A stretch of 64,000 nucleotides of DNA from positions 65,445,923 to 65,509,922 of the forward strand of contig NC_044278.2 in NCBI RefSeq assembly GCF_004027225.2. The letters run 5' to 3'. Under the pieces are notes generated by a model. It did not search any database. It had not been told where the DNA came from and was given only the letters and a program-made list of their open reading frames with translations. The DNA is from Strigops habroptila (taxonomy: Eukaryota > Chordata > Aves > Psittaciformes > Psittacidae). The position numbers were made by a program, and so were the translations under genes. Positions 13,201-23,080 of the stretch are shown here, piece after piece. How positions within the stretch are numbered: the stretch's first letter is position 1; each line of letters starts with the position of its first letter.

Positions 13201-15344
13201 AACCTCTGAGCTGCCCGCACATACTCAGCTGTGACCTTTGGCCACCATGGAGCCAGAGGAGAGCTGGCTGTGCTGGGGCAGAAGCACCTCAACCCAGCTG
13301 GACCTTGTAGTTCAACCCATGTTATTAAAACAGGTCATATCAGGTCTACTGTGTTTGTGGCATGAAAACAGAGCTACTATCAGGTGCACAAATAATTTTG
13401 TATTGCGGTCACCTTCTGTATTCATGTTAATGGGACTAGAAAGTCAAAAATATTTTATGACACATTAAGTACCAGAAAAAAAATAGATGATGTCGAATTT
13501 TAGATAGTGAATGTGGTACATGGTTTATTACCAGCTACAAGGGTTATTGTGAGGTATAATTAACATCTATAAGATATCTCAAAATTTTATGCTATACAAA
13601 TGTCAAGCATTACTGTTATTGACTTGGAGCCCCTTTAGAACTGTAAGAAACTAGTCACTAATTTTTAAATTTTCTGAAAATGGGAAACTTTTGCTAGAAA
13701 TTACTACTTTTACCTTCTTAGCTTTAAACTTCTTGTAAGCTAAAAGTATGAAGATAATTCTTCGAGGAAATAAATTAGTTTGCCATTTTGTCTTTATATG
13801 TGAGATTAAGGGATGGCAAAAGAAAACAGTTCCCAGTCAAACCTAACCTAGGATTTACACAGACAAGAGAAGTTTCAAATCTTCTTGCCAGAGGCAGGGA
13901 AATGAGCCACAAAAGGCCATGAAGGCACCTTCTGCATGCAAAACTTTCTTTAAATCTGAGGACGAAACATAACAGTTGCTCACTGCGCTTATCCCTATAA
14001 ATCTCGTTATAACCAAATTTTGTAGGAACAATGCTCTAGGCAAGGCATAGATGGCCTGAAAAATAAACATTTTACTCCTTTCTAAGTTTTAAAATACATT
14101 TCCTAGCACTTTCTTTCATATTCTTAAAGAAACAATTTCAGTAGACAAGATATATCCTATCACAGCTAAACAGAACCATTCACCTGCTAAACACCAAGAA
14201 TATTCCTAGTTATCTGTTAATAATGGTTATATCCTGGAGGCTTTAAAATAAAAAGTTTTAAAAAATCAAACCAAACAAACTCTGATTAATTGGAATAATA
14301 TCCACATCTAAAAACGAATCCCATTTCTTTCACCCATACAGAATAATGTACACAAGCAAAATGTTTGCTTTATACATACTTTGTCATTACAATCTTGATT
14401 ATATTAATCTCTTTCCTGCTTGAAAAAGAAGTCTAAGGAATCACAATCTTCCAGTAAAGCTCACAGAATGCTGCCTGAAAAAATAATTTTTCTTGCCGTA
14501 TTTCTTTAAACAGCAACTCTTTGGGATGCTATAGAAGGCATGCAAGTTTGCCACAGCAAGCAACAGGTTAAAGTTAATCCAGGTGTTTCAGACAATTCTC
14601 TTGTATTCTTCTCATCAGAGCAATTGGTACTAGCATTACGCAGAAAAGATGACTAATAATAGCATATTCACTGTAGAGCACAGCAAGTGTTGAAGTCAAA
14701 TTATGTGGCTCCAGGCATTTTCAGAGATAGAATAAACAGTGATTCACTGTGTCACAATCCTCATGACCCCACTTTCTTTCACTTACACAGCTACCCATGA
14801 CCTATGAGTGCCTAAAAAAGAAAAAATTAGTACACAAAAGTAAGTCCCCATTAAAAAGTAAAACCAAAATGCAGTAAGGAATTAATATATCAAATATTTC
14901 TACTGTCATTAATAGGCTGGATACCGTTCAGGTATGGATATGAAGCCCCTGTAGCCGTCTGCCTTCCTTTCTGTTCCAAAGTACCTGACATTCTGGGTGG
15001 TGATAACATCAGGGTAGATAGTACAGCCAGCACACCTTTAAATCTGTCTCTTTGTCATGAAAAAGAAATCATGATTGAAGGGGAGAAAACATTGGTACAG
15101 AAGCTTTGTTGACAAGTAGGCTTTAGGGATTGGGAGCCAGATTTTAGGTAAACAGGAAGAGAAAGTGTAGCATTAACTGTATTAAAGGAAGGTAGAAGTA
15201 GGGAGCTCTTAACATGTGAGCTGCTTGAACATGCACAGGTCAGGGGGGGCAGGCAGGATGCTGTTAAAGCCAGCTGTCTATCATCTTTGAAAGCTTATGC
15301 CAGCTGGGGCAGCTTCTTAATAGCTGAAGAAGGACAAACATCAC
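7213..15344. other. Unique AT-rich intergenic DNA
   Basis: About 8 kb without a recognisable gene, RNA gene or named transposable element. Only short ORFs occur. Notable details are a poly-T/C tract at 12200-12237 and an ATG in a perfect Kozak context (GCCACCATGG, ATG at 13247) that opens a 73-codon ORF I do not recognise. Confidence 0.55.
12200..12237. repeat. Poly-T tract with C interruptions
   Basis: A homopolymeric T stretch broken by isolated C residues. No AATAAA-type signal precedes it on the minus strand, so it is not obviously a retrocopy tail. Confidence 0.85.
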
Positions 15345-16675
15345 ATCCAACTACAAGAAAGAAGATCCAGAGAATTACTGGAAAGTCAGCCTTACATCAG
15401 TCCTGCTGCAAGTTATGGAACAAATACTACACAAAGCCATTTCCAGGCCAAAGAAGAACAAGCAGGTAATTGGGAACAACCAGCAAAAATCATTCTTGAA
15501 CAACCTGGTAGTTTTTGATGATATGACTAAGCAGGTGAGAGTAGTGAATTGTTGACATTGCCAAGACTTTCAACATGATTTCTCATAGTATCCCTAAAAA
15601 GCAAATTAGTGAATACGGACTGGATAAGCAGACAATAAATGAGTGAAAAACTGTTTGGACAGATGGACTCAAAGGGAGGTGATCAGGAGAATGAAATCCA
15701 ACTGGCAACTGATTATTAGTGGTATCCCTCAGGGGTCCAATACTGTTTACCATTCCTATTAATGGTGTGGACAATGGGGCAGAAAGTACTTCCAGCAAGT
15801 TTGCAGATGATACCAAACTGAAGGAATGGTTGATATACTAGAAAATAGAGCTGCTATTCAGAGAGACATTAGCAGGAAATATACATGGGCAGAAAAGACA
15901 TTTCTGAAGTCCAGCAAACGCAAGATCCTGACTCTGGGATTGAATAACTACATGCAAAAAGTAGATGCTGGCATTTGACTGGCTAGGAAGCAGTTTTGCA
16001 GCAAAAGACCTGAGCTTCCAGGTGGAAAAGAAGTAGGTGATCCAGCAGTGTGCTCCTGCAGCAAAGAAAACTAACCGCATACTGAACAAAAGTACAGCCA
16101 GCAGGCAGTAGGTAGTGATTGTTTTCTCTTTTGGCACTTGTGAGACTGCATCTGTTATACTGTTTTGGGCTCCTCAGCTCAAGACAGACATTGGCATGTC
16201 CATCTCCACTCTTGGAGATATTCAAAAGCTGTCTGGACATGGACCTGGGAAACTGTTTCTAGGCAGCCCGGGTTGAGCAGGGAGCCTGGACCAGATGGTC
16301 TCCAGAGGTCCCTTCCAACCTCAACCATTCTCTGATTCTGTGACATACAGGAGTGTGTCCAATGAAGGGCTACTAGGGTGATTGGGAGACTGAACCACAT
16401 GATATCTGAGGAGAAGCTGACAGAACAGCTTCTGTTCAGCATAGAGAAGAAAAAGCTAAGTTGAGATCATACCAATGTCTTCAACTGCTTAGCTGGAGAG
16501 TACAGAAAGACAGAAACAGACTCTTTAGGAGGTGCACAGTGATAGGATGAAAGCTGCACAGTATGGACACAAATGGACACAAGCTGCAATACAATATATT
16601 CCTCTAAATACAAGATAAAAAAAATCACCACTAAGTTGTTCAAAGAGTTTGTGGAATCTCCAGCCTTGGAGATAT
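15345..16675 (+). mobile_element. Old, heavily decayed CR1 LINE, plus strand
   Basis: Translated similarity to CR1 reverse transcriptase is visible in pieces: KKEDPENYWKVSLTSV near 15345-15395, a SGIPQG-like block near 15720-15735, a [12 protein letters not shown] catalytic box near 15797-15820, FWAPQLKTDI near 16165-16192, then after an interruption ECVQ-RATRVIGRL from 16351 and a C-terminal FKEFVESPALEI near 16638-16672. Numerous stops and frameshifts show great age, well beyond the neighbouring CR1 at 16.9 kb. The 3' terminal repeat is missing; the element runs into an AT-rich microsatellite. Confidence 0.75.
16192..16346 (+). mobile_element. CR1 3'-end fragment nested in the older CR1
   Basis: The segment from about 16193 to 16341 reads as the last roughly 150 bp of a different CR1 subfamily: CTTGGAGATATTCAAAAGC, GACCAGATGGTCTCCAGAGG, CCCTTCCAACC, then ATTCTCTGATTCTGTGA. 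It interrupts the RT reading of the host CR1. The pentamer GACAT occurs on both sides (16187-16191 and 16342-16346). Removing one copy plus the insert brings the host reading frame back without a shift, as expected for a target-site duplication. Confidence 0.7.
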
Positions 16676-16676
16676 A

Positions 16677-16735
16677 TAATATTATAGTTTATAGATTAAA
16701 GATTATAGATTATAGATTATGGATTATACATATAA
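16677..16735. repeat. ATTATAG/GATTATA microsatellite
   Basis: Imperfect tandem heptamers of the type ATTATAG (several copies of AGATTAT) at the end of the old CR1. They may have expanded from the element's AT-rich tail. Confidence 0.8.
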
Positions 16736-16893
16736 CACAACAAACTTAGTTACTATAAATCTTACTGGCTAAATTCAGGAAAAAACATCAGTCCTTCACA
16801 AGACACACTCTTAAGATCACTTGTGATGTATTCATAACCGAAGTCCATAGCATAGGTTGAATCTACATTTTAGAAGTACATAAATTATATATG

Positions 16894-17525
16894 TGCGGCC
16901 CAGAAAGCCAACCGTATCCTGGGCTGCATCAAAAGAAGCGTGACCAGCAGGTTGAAGGAGGTGATCCTGCCCCTCTACTCTGCTCTTGTGAGACCTCACT
17001 TGGAGTACTGCATACAGTTCTGGTGTCCTCACCATAAAAAGGACATGGAGCTGTTGGAGCGAGTCCAGAGGAGGGCCGTGAGGATGATAAGAGGGCTGGA
17101 GCACCTCCCATGTCAAGACAGGCTGAGAGAGTTGGGGCTGTTCAGCCTGGAGAAGAGAAGGCTGCGTGGAGACCTCATAGCAGCCTTCCAGTATCTGAAG
17201 GGGGCCTATAAGGATGCTGGGGAGGGACTCTTCCTTAGGGACTGTAGTGGTAGGACAAGGGCTAATGGGTTCAAACTTAAACAGGGGAAGTTTAGATTAG
17301 ATATAAGGAGGAAGTTCTTTACAGTGAGGGTGGTGAAGCACTGGAATGGGTTGCCCAAGGAAGTTGTGAATGCTCCATCCCTGGCGGTGTTCAAGGCCAG
17401 GTTGGACAGAGCCTTGGGTGACATGGTTTAGTGCGAGGTGTCCCTGCCCATGGCAGGGGCGTTGGAACTAGATGATCTTAAGGTCCTTTCCAACCCTTAC
17501 TATTCTATGATTCTATGATTCTATG
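16894..17525 (+). mobile_element. CR1 LINE 3' fragment, plus strand, relatively young
   Basis: It starts inside the RT C-terminal region (GCCCAGAAAGCCAACCG) and runs to the terminal repeat ATTCTATGATTCTATGATTCTATG ending at about 17524. An uninterrupted reading frame over 16940-17431 encodes the CR1 C-terminal region, including [40 protein letters not shown] and the end WNGLPKEVV...LDRALGDMV. It is severely 5'-truncated and has no promoter or endonuclease. Its sequence matches the minus-strand copy at 21.48-23.08 kb closely, so both belong to the same subfamily. Confidence 0.92.
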
Positions 17526-19053
17526 TCTCTGTATAGACAGGGATATCAGTAGAGCAGAACTGAATGCTATGGCAACATATTTGAGTTTGCACTACAGGTA
17601 CTCATTCGATTTCCAGTAGCATTAGAGCTGTATTGGCACAGTGTTCTGAATGGTCTAGTTACCGCTGCTGAGAAGCTATACATATATATATTAAGCCAAG
17701 CAAAGCATTAACTTTACTAGCATATGCTGCTTACAGTATCTGAGGTGATTTGAATATCTTTGCTTGCTTTCTCCTGTGTGTTTGCATCCTTGGCAGCCCT
17801 GAACTAGTTTACACTCATCTGATTTGGAATCTCACCTAGAGACTGGCATTGTCAGAAGATGACTGTAGGTTAGGCCTCGCATAAAATGCAAGAGGAAAAA
17901 TTCCAGCATTCTCTTCTCCAGTTTCTCCCTTGCCTAGGGTAGAGGAGCTCTCTAAAAGTCTCCAGTTAAGTAATTTATGTGTCTGTTCTCACAGAGTGGA
18001 TCATTCCACAGAGTATCTTTACATGATGGCATGATGACAGACAGAATATCCTGAAGTAAGGCATTTCTCCTTTTTTTTTTTTTTTTTTTAAGCTGTTCTA
18101 ACATTAATAGTTAAATATATGGTGATTGACAAAAAGACAGTGAGTGACCATTCTGTGGTAACTGAGATATCAATCTAGTATATTAAGGAGTAAAGTTCAA
18201 ATCTCTTTTTTTGGCTGAGTGTTGTGAAAGAATAAGTTTATTTAGCACTGGGAGAGGATTCACAGGGCTAAGAATTATAAATTGTAATACATATTTTTCC
18301 TACAAGAATTATCAAACTTGGTGGATAGTTTAGAGGGAGAAGGAGCCTCTATTAAGCCAACTTAGGCAGATCACAGCTCTAGTAGCTGACTTCTATGAAT
18401 CTCACCTTTCACTACCTAATTCTTAAGGCATACTGAGGAAGGCTAGCTACCTAAATTGGGTTTGGAGTTACACCAGATAGATTCTGATATACTGAGATTA
18501 AGTATCTCATATGGATTCAATTCAAAAAAGTTGGTTAGTTTTATGCCCTATTCCCATTTAATGTGCATTAATTTGTTCATGGAATTCGTATTTCAACAGT
18601 ATACATTGTTTTGCTAGAAAAAAAGAAAAGCAGGACATGCTTAGCAGTGTGCAAGAGGTGTAAATCGTACTCTGACAAAGAATCTGCTTTTAGAGGCTTT
18701 TGGCATGCCTCCTTATTAAGCATCTAAGATTGGAAAAGTCTTGCATGACAAAGAGTCTTAGAATAGGTGAACCAGTTTTATTTCTTCTCATTTAAAGATG
18801 AGCTTACACTGAAACTACCAAAATGTTGTAACTTGGGCCAGTCTTTGTGTTCACAGCTTAAGTAGAGATAATCCACGTGTTAAATCAGTTTATGTTTGCT
18901 GCAAGAAAGAACAACAGTAATCAGTAAAATCCGGAAGAGTTAGTTTCTGTCCTAGCTTAAGATGGATTCTGTAATTTTGATTTTATTACAAAAGAAAATC
19001 CCAGAGATGCTTAGATGTCAGTTACTACTTGTTTGGCATTGGAGGAGAGGTTT
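17526..19053. other. Unique noncoding DNA, with a poly-T run
   Basis: No gene or named repeat recognised. A T19 homopolymer occupies 18071-18089. Confidence 0.55.
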
Positions 19054-20153
19054 TGTATTAGGTTTGCATGAGGGGGTGAGTGGGAGCAGCTACAGACATA
19101 GCTTTTATGAGAAGCTTCTCAAAGCTTCCCCTGTGCCTGACAGAGCCAATGCCAGGTGGCTCCAAGATGGACCTGCCACTGGCAAAGGCTATTTAAGGGC
19201 GGGCCAAGGAGAAAGAGGAACAACTGCACAAATGCAGCTGGAGAGAGGAGTGAGAAAATGTGAGAAAAAGAGCCCTGCAGACACCATGGTCAGTGGAGAA
19301 GGAGGGCCGGAGGTGCTCCAGGCACCAGAGCAGAGGTTCCCCTGCAGCCTGTGGTGCAGATCACGGTGAGGCAGGCTGTTCCCTGAACCTGGAGGTCCAT
19401 GGTGGAGCAGATCTCCATCTGCAGCCCATGGATGACCCCATACCAGAGCAGGGAATGCCTGAAGGAGGCTGTGACCGCATGGGAAGCCCGCACTGGAGCA
19501 GGCTCCTGGCAGGACCTGTGGCCCCATCAAGAGAGGAGCCTGCACTGGAGCAGGTTTGCTGCAGGACTTGTGACCCCATGGGGGACCCACACTGGAGCAG
19601 TCTGTTCCTGAAGGGCTGCACCCTGTGGAAGGGATCCACACTGGAGCAGTTCATGAAGAACTGCAGCTCGTGGGAAGGACTCATGTTGGAGAAGTTAATG
19701 GAGAACTGTCTCCCATGGGAGGAACCCCATGCTGGAGCAGGGGAAGAGTGTGAGGAGTCGTCTCCTGAGGAGGAAGGAGCAGCAGAGACAATGTGTGATG
19801 AACTGACCACAACCCCCATTCCCTGTCCCCCCATGCTGCTGAGGGGAGAAGAAGGTAGAGAAAATTGTGAGTTAAGTTAAGCCCAGAAAGAAGGGAGAGA
19901 TGGAGGGAAGGTGTTTTTAGGATTTGGTTTTATTTCTCATTACCCTACTCTGATTTGGTTGGTAATATAGGGAAGTAATTTCCTCAAGTTGAGTCTCTTT
20001 TACCCATGATGGTAACTGGTGAGTGATCTCTCCCTGCCCTTATCTAGATCATGAGCCTTTTGTTGTATTTTCTCACTCCTGTCCAGCTGGGGAGTGGAGT
20101 GATAGAGGGGCTTTGGTGGGCACTTAGCATCCAGTCAGTGTCAATCCTCCATA
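19054..20153 (+). mobile_element. Long solo LTR of an avian endogenous retrovirus
   Basis: The 5' end (TGTATTAGGTTTGCATGAG), the block GAGCCAATGCCAGGTGGCTCCAAGATGG, the TATTTAAG TATA-like box near 19188, the long GGAGCAG-rich middle and the end CTTTGGTGGGCACTTAGCATCC...TCAATCCTCCATA together match a roughly 1.1-kb LTR family I recognise from bird genomes. The flanks carry GGTTT at 19049-19053 and 20154-20158, which can be extended to AGGTTT if the element ends at 20152. A 5-bp duplication would fit ERVL and 6 bp would fit ERVK. The terminal CA is mutated to TA or AT. There is no internal retroviral region, so this is a solo LTR. The 206-codon ORF inside it is not a gene. Confidence 0.82.
19480..19745 (+). 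repeat. Degenerate internal repeat of the LTR (CACTGGAGCAG units)
   Basis: The words CACTGGAGCAG, CATGTTGGAGAAG and CATGCTGGAGCAG recur about every 45-60 bp, each followed by a GAACTGC/GACTTGT and CCCATGG/CGTGGGA segment. This is an ancient tandem amplification that forms the body of the LTR family. Confidence 0.7.
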
Positions 20154-21305
20154 GGTTTTCAATAGGTGGTGGCCAGAAGTTTTAGAAAGAAGTGGTATCT
20201 TGGGATCCTCCATTTTTTCAAATGTAGTTTGAGACAACCAAAATGGCCTAGTTTACCAAAACTGAAAATACTGTACTTTGGCAGCCTAACTTCTGAAAAT
20301 GTTAAGATTCCAAGTGCAAAACCCAGAAGTGAAGCATGAAAAATCAACACTGTGTCACAAGATTTTACAAATGTCAAGCTTTCAATTCCTAATGTATATA
20401 AAAGATGATACTTTTAGCAGTACATCACCCTCTAGCACTGTGCTTTATGTTGATTTAGATGTTCTAAGAGGCCTAGATATTCCTGTTCCATGCATTAATT
20501 CATCCTGACCTGCCCTAGATTATGAGATCTGATGGCATCCTAGTATAAGATGGTATGTCTAAAGGCAATTTTCCCTTAAAATTTTAAAATAAAAAACTTA
20601 GTTAGTTTGGTTCTGCCATGTAAGGAAAATTATAAGATAGATTATAGAAAAAGTAAAATAAAAATTCAGATCCAGTGGCCAAAGTTCATAATAAATGAGT
20701 TGTTTGGTTTGTGTTTTTTAAAGATGAAACAAAAATACAGTCATCTGAAATTTAGTGATTTATCTAGGCTTCCAAAGAGGGCAACGAAAAAGAATGGGGA
20801 TAGTAAAAGGAAACTAAAGTCTTCCTTTTAAAATGGTTTCCACAATAACTCATGACTGGAAGAGGCTTTTTGTGTGGCTTCTCTGAACCTGTATGAAAAT
20901 TCAATCTTATTAGGAATATTTATGTAATAGGAAACACCAATAATTTTAAAATACAATATTTAGATTTATACATCCTAGGATTTATGGAAGTGCTGTAAGC
21001 AGCAAGTCATTAAATCATTTAATAAATACTGCTAAACAAGGACAATTAGGTACCTTATTAATGTAGGTATTTTGTAAATGTCACTAGGCAGCTTTTCAAA
21101 GATTAGGTATGTGAAGATTTCCATATACTCTCTGGTGTTGTGAACATAGAATCATAGAATAGGTAGAGAACATGTATTATAGATCATTTTTATCATTTAA
21201 CTCTACCCAATTATTTGAACTGTAGCTAGTCTGCTTCTCAGAAATTGTCTCATCAGCTCTGACGGGGCAAACAAATGCTGTAAGAAACATCTATTCTATT
21301 TTAAA
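20154..21305. other. Unique AT-rich DNA
   Basis: No gene recognised. A short fragment that looks like a CR1 3' end lies at about 21145-21240 (listed separately). Confidence 0.5.
21145..21240 (-). mobile_element. Possible tiny CR1 3'-end remnant
   Basis: CATAGAATCATAGAATAGG matches the reverse complement of the CR1 3' terminus, and AGATCAT some 35 bp further on sits where CR1 has AGATCATCTAGTTCC. The rest is too diverged to align by eye. The right boundary is a guess. Confidence 0.4.
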
Positions 21306-21372
21306 ATGGAATGGAAGAGAATGAAATGGAATGGAATAGGATAGGATAGGATAGGATAGGACGGAATAGGAC
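21306..21372. repeat. GGAAT / GGATA pentanucleotide microsatellite
   Basis: Copies of ATGGA and GGAAT pass into at least five GGATA units. It is a pentameric tandem array about 65 bp long. Confidence 0.9.
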
Positions 21373-21480
21373 TTAGCTGGTTTATTTTGAAATTACCATA
21401 AAAAAGACTCCACTGGCAAGAAACTCAAGCAGAAAGAATCAGGATGAGACAAGAAAGCCAGCTTTAATTGCCTCTTAAAA

Positions 21481-23080
21481 AATCATAGAATCATAGAATC
21501 ATAGAATAGTAAGGGTTGGAAAGGACCTTAAGATCATCTAGTTCCAATCCCCCTGCCATGGGCAGGGACACCTCGCACTAAACCATGTGGCCCAAGGCTC
21601 TGTCCAACCTGGCCTTGGCCACCGCCAGGGATGGAGCATCCACAACCTCCCTGGGCAACCCATTCCAGTGCTTCACTACCCTCACTGTAAAAAACTTCTT
21701 CCTTACATCCAATCTAAACTTCCCCTGTTTAAGTTTGAAGCCATTGCCCCTTGTCCTACCACTACAGTCCCTAAGGAAGAGTCCCTCCCCACCATCCTTA
21801 TAGGCCGCCTTCAGATACTGGAAGGCTGCTATGAGGTCTCCATGCAGCCTTCTCTTCTCCACGCTGAACAGCCCCAGCTTTCTCAGCCTGTCTTCATATG
21901 GGAGGTGCTCCAGCCCCCTGATCATCCTCGTGGCCCTCCTCTGGACTCGCTCCGACAGCTCCATGTCCTTTTTGTGTTGAGAACACCAGTACTGTATGCA
22001 GTACTCCAAGCGAGGTCTCACAAGAGCAGAGTAGAGGGGCAGGAGCACCTCCTTCAACCTGCTGGTCATGCTTCTTTTGATGCAGCCCAGAATACGGTTG
22101 GCTTTCTGGGCTGCAAGCACACATTGCTGGCTCGTGTTAAGCTTCTTGTCAACCAACACTCCCAAGTCCTTTTCTGCAGGGCTGCTCTGAGTCTCTTCTC
22201 TGCCCAACCTGTAGCTGTGCCTGGGATTGCCTCAACCCAGGTGTAGGACCTTACACTTGGCTTGGTTAAACTTCATTAGGTTGGCATCGGCCCACCTCAC
22301 AAGCGTGTCAAGGTCCCTCTGGATGGCACCCCTTCCCTCCAGCATATCAACAGAACCACACAGCTTGGTGTCGTCGGCAAACTTGCTGAGGGCGCACTCA
22401 ATCCCACCATCCATGTTGCTGACAAAGATGTTGAACAAGACAAGTCCCAACACTGATCCCTGAGGGACACCACTCATTACAGGTTTCCAACTGGATATCG
22501 AGCCATTTACCACAACTCTTTGTGTGCGGCCATCACGCCAGTTCTTTATCCACCGAGTGGTCCATCTATCAAATTGATGTCTCTCCAATTTAGAGACAAG
22601 GATGTCCTGCGGGACAGTGTCGAACGCTTTGCACAAGTCCAGGTAGATGATGTCAACTGCTCTGCCCCTGTCCATCAGTTCCGTGGCTCCATCATAGAAG
22701 GCCACCAAATTGGTCGGGCAGGATTACCCCTTAGTGAAGCCATGTTGGCTGTCACCAACCACCTCGTTGTTTTTCATGTGCCTTAGCATGCTTTCCAGGA
22801 GAAACTGCTTCAAGATTTTGTCAGGCACAGAGGTGAGACTGACTGGTCTGTAGTTCCCTGGGTCTTCCACCTTCCCCTACTTGAAAATGGGGGTTATGTT
22901 TCCCTTCTTCCAGTCATCAGGAACTTCACCTGACTGCCAGGATTTTTCAAATATGATGGACAGTGGTTTAGCAACTTTATTCGTCAGCTCCTTCAGGACC
23001 TGTGGATGGATTTCGTCAGGTCCCATGGACTTGTGCACATTCAGGTTCTTAAGATGGTCTCGAACCTGATCCTCTCCTAA
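21481..23080 (-). mobile_element. CR1 LINE, 5'-truncated, minus strand (1.6 kb)
   Basis: The left edge is a triplicated AATCATAGAATC (reverse complement of the CR1 3' end). Minus-strand translation covers most of the reverse transcriptase: [15 protein letters not shown] near 23000-23050, [13 protein letters not shown] near 22830-22870, [16 protein letters not shown] near 22615-22660, [10 protein letters not shown] near 22450-22480, the catalytic KFADDTKL (FADD codons 22370-22381), then the C-terminal [11 protein letters not shown] and [11 protein letters not shown] segments. Three in-frame stops are visible: in the FK-GKVEDPG stretch near 22877, in FTKG-SCPTN near 22724, and at [11 protein letters not shown] near 22230. 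At least one fits decay of a CGA codon to TGA. The element is dead but fairly young. It starts mid-RT at about 23080. Confidence 0.93.

Noticed and set aside
19260..19880. 206-codon open frame
   Set aside because: It lies wholly inside the solo LTR and reflects its repeat structure; it begins without an ATG and resembles no known protein.
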